This document shows, one piece after another, positions 40,501-52,500 of a stretch of 64,000 nucleotides of DNA. Position 1 is the first letter of the stretch; every line of letters starts with the position of its first letter. Below the pieces are notes generated by a model. The model had not been told where the DNA came from. It saw nothing but the letters and a program-made list of their open reading frames with translations, and made no database searches. This DNA comes from Antedon bifida (Eukaryota; Echinodermata; Crinoidea; Comatulida; Antedonidae): contig OY727098.1 in NCBI GenBank assembly GCA_963402885.1, forward strand, positions 15,424,717 through 15,488,716. The letters run 5' to 3'. Both the position numbers and the translations under genes were made by a program.

Positions 40501-43500
40501 ATTTCCGTTTTAAAAAAAAGTTGGTAATACAAAACCTGGTGCGGTTGATTTTCGATTACCTTTTGGCCAGGATGTTTAAAGATTAAATCAATTATTGATG
40601 AGTATGTCGACATAGCAAAAAACATAGTTTCTTGTTTGGAAAATGAATTGAATATACTGAGCCATTGAAACTTAAGCCACTACAGCATAGATTGGAAACT
40701 TATTGTTATAAAAAATAATGAAAGATGCCAACAAAAATAACTAGTTTCTTTCGGTTTTGTTATATATCTACTTTGTATATACCTTGGTGCATGTTTCAGA
40801 GTAAAACATCAGAGGACAAGAGACATACCTTGGTGCATGTTTCAGGGTAAAACATCAGAGGACAAGAGACATACCTTGGTGCATGTTTCAGAGTAAAACA
40901 TCAGAGGACAAGAGACATACCTTGGTGCATGTTTCAGGGTAAAACATCAGAGGACAAGAGACATACCTTGGTGCATGTTTCAGGGTAAAACATCAGAGGA
41001 CAAGAGACATACCTTGGTGCATGTTTCAGCATAAAACATCAGGTAAAACAAACAGACATACCTTGGTGCATGTTTCAGCATAACACATCAGGTAAAACAG
41101 ACATACATTGGTGCATGTTTCAGCATAACACATCAGGTAAAACAAACAGACATACCTTGGTGCATGTTTCAGGGTAAAACATCAGAGGACAACAGACATA
41201 CCTTGGTGCATGTTTCAGCATAACACATCAGGTAAAACAGACATACATTGGTGCATGTTTCAGCATAACACATCAGGTAAAACAAACAGACATACATTGG
41301 TGCATGTTTCAGGGTAAAACATCAGAGGACAACAGACATACCTTGGTGCATGTTTCAGGGTAAAACATCAGAGGACAACAGACATACCTTGGTGCATGTT
41401 TCAGCGTAAATCATCAGGTAAAACAAACAGACATACCTTGGTACATGTTTCAGAGTAAAACATCAGAGGACAAGAGACATACCTTGGTACATGTTTCAGA
41501 GTAAAACATCAGAGGACAAGAGACATACATTGGTGCATGTTTCAGGGTAAAACATCAGAGGACAAGAGACATACATTGGTGCATGTTTCCGGGTAAAACA
41601 TCAGAGGACAAGAGACATACGTTGGTGCATGTTTCAGGGTAAAACATCAGAGGACAAGAGACATACCTTGGTGCATGTTTCAGGGTAAAACATCAGAGGA
41701 CAAGAGACATACCTTGGTGCATGTTTCAGGGTAAAACATCAGAGGACAAGAGACATACCTTGGTGCATGTTTCAGGGTAAAACATCAGAGGACAAGAGAC
41801 ATACCTTGGTGCATGTTTCAGGGTAAAACATCAGAGGACAAGAGACATACCTTGGTGCATGTTTCAGGGTAAAACATCAGAGGACAAGAGACATACCTTG
41901 GTGCATGTTTCAGGGTAAAACATCAGAGGACAAGAGACATACCTTGGTGCATGTTTCAGGGTAAAACATCAGAGGACAAGAGACATACGTTGGTGCATGT
42001 TTCCGGGTAAAACATCAGAGGACAAGAGACATACGTTGGTGCATGTTTCCGGGTAAAACATCAGAGGACAAGAGACATACCTTGGTGCATGTTTCAGCAT
42101 AAAACATCAGGTAAAACAAACAGACATACATTGGTGCATGTTTCAGGGTAAAACATCAGGTAAAACAAACAGACATACCTTGGTGCATGTTTTCAGGGTA
42201 AAACATCAGGTAAAACAAACAGACATACCTTGGTGCATGTTTCAGGGTAAAACATCAGAGGACAAGAGACATACCTTGGTGCATGTTTCAGCATAAAACA
42301 TCAGGTAAAACAAACAGACATACCTTGGTGCATGTTTCAGGGTTAAATATCAGGTAAAACAAGCAGACATACCTCGGTACATGTTTCAGCATAAAACATC
42401 AGTTAAAAAAAAAACAGACATACCTTGGTGCATGTTTCAGGGTAAAACATCAGGTAAAACAAACAGACATACCTTGGTGCATGTTTCAGGGTAAAACATC
42501 AGGTAAAACAAGCAGACATACCTCGGTACATGTTGCAGCATAAAACATCAGGTAAAACAAACAGACTTGGTGCATGTTTCAGGGTAAAACATCAGGTAAA
42601 ACAAGCAGACATACCTTGGTGCATGTTTCAGGGTAAAACATCAGGTAAAACAAGCAGACATACCTTGGTGAATGTTTCAGCGTAAAACATCAGGTAAAAC
42701 AAGCAGACATACCTTGGTGCATGTTTCAGGGTAAAACATCAGGTAAAACAGACATACCTTGGTGCATGTTTCAGTGAATCTGTTACTGGTCTGCTGTCAT
42801 CAATATCTTCTAGCGAGATCATTGTTGGAGATGAGGTCAATGTACTTTCAGACTGTGAAGGTGACGGTACATTCTTCTTTGTGGGTAGTATGTGATGTCG
42901 GTATGAGGAATCATCTAAGAGGTTTTCATCAGAGCCAGAGGAAGCATCAAGAATGCCACTGCTTCTGTATTTACAATCAATTTAAAATCTTGTATTACAT
43001 GTAAAATACTATTGTAGTAAGAACCATACATTTTATATTGTATGAAAGGTTTTTTTTTGGCTAATAAAGATACCAAGATATATAGCTTAGAAGCAAAAAA
43101 AAAAATGAAAAACACACCCTTCAGATTCAGTGGTTCTAGTTCTACAGCGTACATCATAATCTTCTTCTCCATCGACATGAACACCCTCATCACTTCTAAT
43201 AGATAGCTCATCTTCACTTTCAGCTTTGGACACATTTGCATCCTGTAAACATTGTAATTCTTCTAATTGTCGTTCTTTTTCCATCTCTAGCATCTTTTGT
43301 CTTTCTTCTTCTTTTCTTTCAGCTTCATCAAGCAGACGTTCCCTGTCATCTAATAATGCTTCCAATCTTTAATAATAATATACAATGAGTACTTTTAATA
43401 TTTTAAATATTAAAAAAATGATAAATATTAAATATACAGTACTACTGTATATGGTAGAACAAACATAATTTAAATATTATTTATAAACCGTATTAATGTT

Positions 43501-46500
43501 GAAAGAGTTTTATTATGTAACAAACAAACCAATAATCTTACTTTCGTCTGGACTTATTTCCTCGAATGTAACATTGCATCCATAGAACTCCTCGTTTTAA
43601 TTTATCGAAGAGAGTTTTATGTTTGTAGGCCCTCCATGAGCCTTGCAGGAAGGCAGCAGCACTTTCACGTAGTGCTTGTTCCTTTATCTCCTGGTAGATT
43701 TGACGCTGCTGGTAACCACGAAACAAGGCCTAAAAAAATCAAAATAATGCAATTTTTACTATGAACATCGTACAACTTTTTGTAAGTCATTATATTGTCA
43801 TATATAAAATAAGTTATATATAAACATCACAGGCACATAATAAATTTTAAACTTTTAAATGTGATATACTGAAACTTAATAAACTAATTTGTATATTTCC
43901 CTAAATTCCTCTTTAGAGAAAAGCAAGCAACTCAGCCTATATATCGAAACAGTACTGTTTGTAGATTGGATATAATATAATATAAATCCTGTTTCTTTTT
44001 GTCACATAAAGTTTGATAGAGCTTAAAGCAATGAAGGGAAACAAACATCATTTAAAAATGATAATCTTTACAAAAATGGGATAGGAAAGAATGGATATAC
44101 ACATAAATCCACTTGATAGGTACATTATGTACAATATGTAATGTTTGTGAATTAGAAATAAAACCTTTAAGCCTATTTTCCAGATGACGTTGTGTTGAAT
44201 TGTGTTTGATTCAACAATTTTACAGGAAAAGGGGTAAATAAAAACGCTAAATTTGACACTATCGATCCTAAGAAATTAAACTTCCACCACAGCAAAAAAC
44301 ACAAGGTCACGATTTTAAACTATACAAAAGTAGACCTAAACATAATATTTGTAAGAGCATATACTGTGAGAGTACCCATATCAAAAAGATATAGCTGTAT
44401 ATCTATTAGCCTTAAAAGCTATCGCCTTAATAGATATAACTCTATTACCTATTAAGCACCTACAACTTTAACAATTTGAAAACTCAACGTCGACTGTAAA
44501 TCAGGCTTTATAATAAATTCACCATTATTGTCATACACAGGAAACGGTTTTTAAGACTGGATTTACTATTGCCAAAAGAATTATGTGATTTGTATTTATA
44601 GAAATTGTCGGCTAATATTGAAAGCACTGCTTACATACTCAACAATAAACTGATCTGGTAGATGCGGACAAGTTAGACATATTTTGACCATTAGTTTGAT
44701 CAGGAAAAAATGTTCAGCGCTTAGAGGTTTCACAACATTAGGCGCTATATAAATCCAGGATATTATTATTATTATTATTTTACTATTCCAATCCAATTCT
44801 ATTCAAATATTTAATTTAAATACACATAATTCTATGCTAATAGCTAAGAATTCTTACTTGAAATGTTACAATTCCTTGTTTTACTCGAAGATATCTACGA
44901 CGTTGAAGAACACCACGTATCCACCACTGAATAACTATTATTCGTTTTAACACCAGAGCATGCAAAGCGTCTTGCAACTTAGCTCGCTCTGTCTCTCGTA
45001 AAAATATCTGTAATGAAACCGATGTAATGATGTTTAGTTGTATTTCCACATACAATTCATAGAAATATTGAATCCGAGATCAGTTTATTTAGCAGCACAA
45101 CATCCTATTACAGGACCGAAGTGGAAATAAGAACACTTTCTTGTGATCAAGGTATGTTCCTTTGCCCATTTGTTGGTGTTTTTTTTTTAGTTACCCGCAC
45201 CTTGGCAGATAACTCCTTGTGATTGCCTTTTTTTTCTGTATTAATCTTTTTTCTTTCCACTCTATTTTTGTGCGTCGAGTAAAACGTATAAACATAACAT
45301 TCCGTAACTTTGTCAACATATCGAGATTTACGTGAAGTTGTGCACCTCCTATTTTTTTAAAACGTCAGAGTTGCTCAACGTGACTTGCGCGCGATTTTAT
45401 GAATTGAAATGATTGATCATAGATTAAAAACCAAGTAATTTTGTATTGACATATATATATATGATATCAAGAGTCAACTTCCTGTGGATTAACAATGGCA
45501 TGTTTCACACAAAGTTACGCACAGGCGCATTAAAAATTGTAAAAATAATTTCTAATCAATTTTCTATACGTTTCAGGACATTTTGAGCACTTCAAAATTT
45601 TCAGCTTGTACATAGCATCTTTACAGTAAATTTCAATATGTCATAGCTTGTCAGAATAAAAAGTGATACTCATGATTAAAGCGTTTTCTGGAAGCTGTTG
45701 AAGTGTAGATAAGAATTCATGTAAACATTTTGCTAATCGGATGTTGTGACGTCATCATATGGCCAGTTAAATAAAAAAAAGTCGGATTTTCATCTTTTGC
45801 GTCATAGTTCATCACATTTAAAAGAGTGTGAATCTCGATTCTATGTATCAGAATTTCTTCAACATTTAATATGTTGTTATCTTCAACATTATTATTGTTA
45901 TGTTAAACATTTGGGCCCAGTAATTTCAACTATGCTACACTGTATGTAGATATATACAGTATTATACTGTATATACAATAAGGCACAAAATAGACAGAAT
46001 TTGCACCAACATATTATTATCAGGTCATAAGTGCTGTAATCTTTTTCTGTTTTCTAGCGTACATGCACATGGCGTTGTTGTTGTGCGGATAACTAACTCG
46101 TCAAAGTGACGAGTTCAAATCTAGTTAATGATTGTTCTAAGTTTTTTGTTTTAATATTTATGTACAATATTTTAATTTACCTTGAATGCTTAATAAAGAA
46201 ACTGAAACTTTTGTTGAATTTAACGAGTGTGTATGTGCTAAACATAGCAGGTAAAAATACTTCATCTCAAAACTAATGATTACTGCTAACATTACAAAAA
46301 ATAAGAACTCACCCTAGATTGTCCTATTTGGTAGTGCTTGGGGTCCAATTTCATCGACTTCAGAAACACTTGAATATCTTCTAAAGTTGATGATAAACCA
46401 TTTTGAAGTAGGATTTTATAATATTGACAAAATTCCTGCAATAAAAAGAACATTTGTAGTTTGAATAAGGAAGGAAAAGACATTGAAAACACATTGAAAA

Positions 46501-49500
46501 GGAGAGAAATTTTAGAAAAAGAATTACCTCTTTTGTAAGTCTCACATTGTAACCTGATTGACGAATGCGGACTGTCTCTAGCATACCAGTGTACCGCAGT
46601 TGACGCATCACAAGTTCCTCATCCAGTTGGCATGGTTTCTTTTCCGAATTTGATTTGATACATCGGACAAAAAATGGATTCGCTTGATTTAATGTTTCCA
46701 TTAATCTATTTAGGGACAACTGATAAAGAGAGAATATAAGGTATAAATTTGTTTTATTTTGTATAAAGTAGAAAATTATATACTATAGTTATTGATGGAG
46801 GAGACTTTTAATAACTGGTTGAACAATGTTTTTATTATTATTTCTGTTGGTTACGTTTCCCTGCACAGCATTGTATGTCATCATTTCGTGAACAAGGCGT
46901 ATGTATTTTCATTGTATAGCCTTATTATTACATATTTATTGATATGTGGCCTTGGTGGAGGTTTGCGCTCTTTGAGTGCTAACCCTTACCCTAGTTTTAA
47001 AATCATTCTAATGTAAATTCCTGGTTTTGAAATGAGATAATTTTAAAACTAAATGAAGTCACTTACTTGAAACTGAGCACTGACTGTTGGAGGTTGTTTC
47101 TTAGCACCAGATGTTCTCTTCCATCCACCACTGCTACGTCCAGCAACCTTTTTCAAGGATTTTAAATCTCTTAGTGCCTATAAAAATTTCAGATTACAAT
47201 ATAAATTATAAAAAAATACAGAACAATAGTGCACAAATACATCCAACTTTATATTTAAATTAAAAGACTTTAAGTAATTGAAACACAAATCCAGTCACTC
47301 TAACGGTAACTATTGCCAAAATTCAATAACGTTCTGCATTAAATATTGAGAGCTAAACTATTTCCAATTTTCAAAAATTAAAATTGAGTAAAAGAAGTAA
47401 CATTCTCACATAAACTAAACAAAAAAATTTAGAGTAACTATTGCCAAATGCAATAATGTTCTGTAGAGCTCAAACACCAGATCTAGAATGCAGATTAGAA
47501 TTTGAATAAAAGTATTTATATGTTTGTATTATGTAACACTTGCTTAAGGTCTTACCTTAACTTGCACTTGTGGTTTGAAAGACTTGCTTCGTCTGTCAAT
47601 AAACAAAGTATAAACAGATTGATTAATATTAATCTCAGAAAAGTATAAAAATACATACAATAAAATTAGTATTACCAATCAACACTATAATAAATCACAT
47701 GAAACCTTTTATTATAGTAATACATCAATCAACATTACATCAAAATTAGATTAGTATTCAATCAACATTATTGCAATAAATTATTTAAAACTTACCTTTT
47801 AATTTTGTGTCAATTAAAAGACCTAGTACTACCAGGTAAATAACTACTGAAAAGTTATTTGCACTCTCTCACAAATTAGATGAAACAGCACGGAACTCAT
47901 CATTAGAATATGTAAATCAATTTATAAAGGAGTTTAAATAGAGTACTTACGTTGCAGGTTGGTATCTATACATTAAAAAATAGAAACATCCACCACTTTT
48001 TACAGTTATAACACCAACAGCTACATGCATGTTAAGTACACGTCTCCAAGCTTAAAAAATACTAGTTGCCCTTGTGGTCTTTAGTAACTAGTACTACTAG
48101 TTGCCCTTGTGGTCTTTAGTAACTAGTACTAGTAGTTGCCCTTGTGGTCTTTAGTAACTAGTACTACTAGTTGCCCTTGTGGTCTTTAGTAACTAGTACT
48201 AGTAGTTGCCCTTGTGGTCTTTAGTAACTAGTACTACTAGTTGCCCTTGTGGTCTTTAGTAACAGCACTTAATAAACATTACATAGATAGCCGATGTCCT
48301 AACATAACCAAACCAAAGTGGTAACTGATCATTTTGAGACTTATGCACAATATTTGAGAGTAACTTTTGGCATGTTTCTCAGGTGTGTATAAAACAAGCC
48401 TTCAGTGTGACAACTATTTCATTAATTAGTTTACCTGCTTTATTAGGTTTTTATACAAAGAAAGATCGTAAAATGACTTTGGTCTACAGTAAACTTCATT
48501 GTAAACAAATGCATTGGAGATGATGTCATTTTGCAGCTGCTCAATAGAACACTACCTATAAACCCAAAGGTGTCATATCTGTCCAATTGGTTTATAGGCA
48601 TTCTAATATTTATTTCCAATTGTAACAAATCTCCCTTTGGGAACACTACAGCCTATGCATTATTATATATCACTAAAGAATAATCTGAATGTATCGTATA
48701 ATAAAGAGAATACTATATACTATACTTAAGACCTTAAGGTATGTTCTGACATGAGGTGTAAGGTAATCTGTGGCGTTAGAACTACTACTATACTTTAGAC
48801 CTTAAGGTATGTTCACACTCAAGGTGTACGGTAATCTGTGTGGTTAAAAGTCAAGGTGTTCAGATAGAACCAACAACATTCCAATGTCTTTAACGTTTAC
48901 ATCCTAAAGTTAATTTTTTTTTAATTTATATAATGTTACCTTCAAATATACTGTTGTTTTCTTAGATGATAGTAATTTGAAGCATAATTATTACACAGAA
49001 AATGATCTGATCAATTATTTTAATTTATAAAAATTATTTCGCCGAGGCCAACTATACTGTTCTTTAAAATTGAAAAACCTGAATCCTGGCGTTTAGCTAA
49101 TTCAAAAAGATTAAAATGTTGTGGAGGAATAACCTGTGTCCTGTAGTTTGGGAATAAGAATTACCATAAAAAGACAATAATACCACATGACATTTAAATC
49201 AAACAGAAAGTCTTAAGTTGGATTTTCGTCATACAAACCTTGGATTATCTTTTTATAGAACAAATATATTTTTTTTTCTCCTCAAAAACATATATTTTTG
49301 GTTTATCAATGTAATTGCCATTGCCATGGCCTGTACCTATAATCTTTTTAAACTACATGGTTGCAAGCAAACTATGGAAGCAAGAGAACGGTTCTAGAAA
49401 AAGGAATATAACTAAATACACACAGCAATGTCTTGAATTTTTTTCAGAGTTTGTCTTATATAAATTAAACTTTGTAAACATAACATGTGGTATCAATGTT

Positions 49501-52500
49501 ACAGGGTATCTTGTTCAGTGGTTTAGGTTCTACAACTTATAGGTTTGGATCCAATCAGAGAACATTTCATATGGTGAGGTTGCATTTAACTTGAAAATAA
49601 CAGTAATGTAATGTAAAAATATAATAAGAGAAGAATTCCAAAAACATCCCCTGAAGACTTGGAATGCATTTCATGACGCAATTGTTATAACATAGACATG
49701 ACATCAAAACTACCTTATGAAACTAGACTGCAATCAACAATTATCAAGTTTATCAAAAGCACCTGTCACAAACAGATGTGTTTCACACCTGACTATTAAT
49801 TACCTGGTTGCGTTCTAATAATATTATATATATCATTATATATTATAAAAGCTCCAAACAGTATTTCTATACACTATTTACTAAAATAACAGTGTATCCT
49901 TCCATATCACTAAATTAATTTAGATATTATTTTTAACAAACCAGAATAAAAAACTTGGAACAGTATTTGACAGCTTTGTTGTAACATTGCATGTTCAGCT
50001 TTTGGTAAACATGTTAATTACTGTACTACTATTAAAAGATTCAAAATATTTGTAATGAATGTGGGCCTATGTTTGTATCAATAAATTGTGTCTATCTAAT
50101 CAGTAACTTATAACCCCAATATCATTTGGAGATGTTTACATCTCCCTGATTGGAGCTAGGAGGTAATCATTGATATCTAAATAGTTGTTGCCATGATAAA
50201 TCTGATTTATTATAACTATATTTCCTGATGTATTTTGCAGGAGTACAGTATAACCTATTGTCCTGTCACAGCATGCTACCGACACTGAAGATCGCTGATA
50301 TCAAGTCAAGATCATTCACCTAGCTACAATATCCTTAACAATCATTTGACCAGCCCTATAATTTCAATTCAACAAACAGGAAAAAAATTAGAAACACGTC
50401 AGAATATATAGTTGTGTCATCACCAAAATAAATGATGTTAAGTTTATTACAAGCAGTGTGGAGATCATCAAAATAAGAAAGTGTGTCACTTATAACCCCA
50501 GTATCATTTGGAGCTAGGAAATCATTGATATTTAAATAGTTGATGCCATGATAAATCTGATTTATTATAACTATATTTCCTGATGTATTTTGCAGGAGTA
50601 TAACCTATTGTCCTGGCACAGCATGCTACCGACACTGAAGATCGCTGATATCAAGTCAAGATCATTCACCTAGCTACAATATCCTTAACAATCATTTGTT
50701 CAGCCCTATAATTAATAAGTTCAATTCAACAAACAGAAAAAAAATATATATATAGTTGTGTCATCAGCAAAATATATGATGTTAAGTTTATTACAAGCAG
50801 TGTGGAGATCATCAAAATAAGAAAGTGTTAGTGATAGTCACACCTCTGTGTAATATTTATTTAAGAAAAACAAATATAAAAAAATATACTAAATGAGATA
50901 ATTTTTTTTAATTATTTTTGTGGTGTGTGGTGGGAAAAAGGTTGGTCTACGGTTGGGAGTTTTTTATTTCCTGTTTATTATCAAATCAATTATAAAAACA
51001 ATTTTCTTATAGACTATGGTTTTGTCACTGGATATGGATGAAGATAACATAGAAATATCAACAAATTTAAATTATTTTTATCCCTTTACAAAATATTACG
51101 CACAAATCAAAGTTTCAGGGGAAAATCGTAGCATACTATACTATATGGATTTATAAAGATCATAACAATAAATAGAGCAGTATACAAGGACATCTAGATT
51201 ATTCTTTAGGGAAAAGAAAACTTTTTAACAATTTCTTACAACATTGTACTCTTGGAGCTATACGTACATAAAAAGGTAAATTATTCATTCATAATTAAAT
51301 TTTCCAAAATAATCACTGTTTTTAACAATTATTTCAGAATTCTTTTTCACGTTGTGATGAATACAATGTTGCCCTATGCGGATGGGTAAAATTTGGTAAT
51401 TTGCATATTATGTGATGCCATGGAGGCCATATTGAATCTTGTTTTTTTTTTTCCAAATCAAGGATAAAAACTGCTTATTCAATTAGATATTTTTACGGAA
51501 TGTTTTTTTCCCAATGGATAATAATCAAAAGTTTATAAAAAATTACACACATAACAAAGTTTTTAGGCAAAGTCATAGAAATAATGAAATAAAAAAAATC
51601 ACTATATAGAGAGCGCAAATTGAAATTTCAAGACAATATTAAGAAGTATAGAGGGCGCATGTTGTGCTGGAAACTATTCTTAATGAATTGCAAATGTATT
51701 CGAGAAAATATAAAGGGTGTTGTATAATATAGGCAAATACGATTACATAATTGTTACTCTCATACCCGGTAATACTGGGTATGCACAGTGCAACGACATT
51801 TGTTTATACACAGTGAAAGGGTTAATGGTCCCAAAACTGATCCTCTAGGGACTCCCTGTTTAATAGAGTTACATTCAATACACATAATATGATTTAAACC
51901 AATCAAGGTTTAATAATAATACCTCTAATTCCATATGCTGGTAGTTTACAAAGAAGTAGTTGGTGGTAGATGACATTGAATGCTTTCGATAAATCAAGGA
52001 AAATGCCGAGAAGGATTTGTTTATTTTCAAAAGAATCTAAAATGTTACTTACCTTCAATTTATTTTCCTTTTATAAATATTGGTATAACTTTAGCTATTT
52101 TATGTTAACAATATGGTGTAAATCCACCCCGAACCAGAGGTGGCACCAGAGGGGGTGGACTTTCACGACCCTTTCCATCAAAGAATTGTAAAAAAATGTA
52201 ATTGCAGATGTGTGCACATTTGTACAGGTATGGGGTCTATTTGTAATGATATTTAACCTAATAAATAAATAATTTTGTTTGACAAATCCAAAAGAAATTA
52301 CTCACATTCTTTAGCTTTCGCCATCTTGTCTGATGGCTTGATCACAAGTGATCCGGTCCACTGCTACTTCCTGGAAATCTGTTGTTATTGTTTCTAGGTG
52401 ACGTCATACTTTTTCGTAGCAATGATGTGTATACGTGATCGAGATATACAGCCCCTTCGTCGCGGTTGATTGCGTTAGCCCCCCTCTTTCTGATTTGGAT

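Larger units (their letters stand above)
35767..43366 (-). other. MYO9 tail, charged linker before the C1 domain
   Basis: Exons 43366-43118, 42964-42758, 39708-39024, 37560-37150, 36343-36230 and 35943-35767, fragment residues 549-1163. The first is Glu/Arg-rich coiled coil ([20 protein letters not shown]). The 685-nt exon has repeated RRK/EER units ([20 protein letters not shown]) likely to form a long charged helix. The next is Ser/Thr/Lys-rich. Conserved class-IX sequence resumes with [18 protein letters not shown], then [16 protein letters not shown] and [18 protein letters not shown]. The disordered part is probably species-variable. Confidence 0.88.

Noticed and set aside
40785-42775. 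Resemblance of the regular repeat array to a CRISPR array
   Set aside because: There are no unique spacers. The variable part is itself repeated, the host is an animal, and the unit is explained by the MYO9 exon end.
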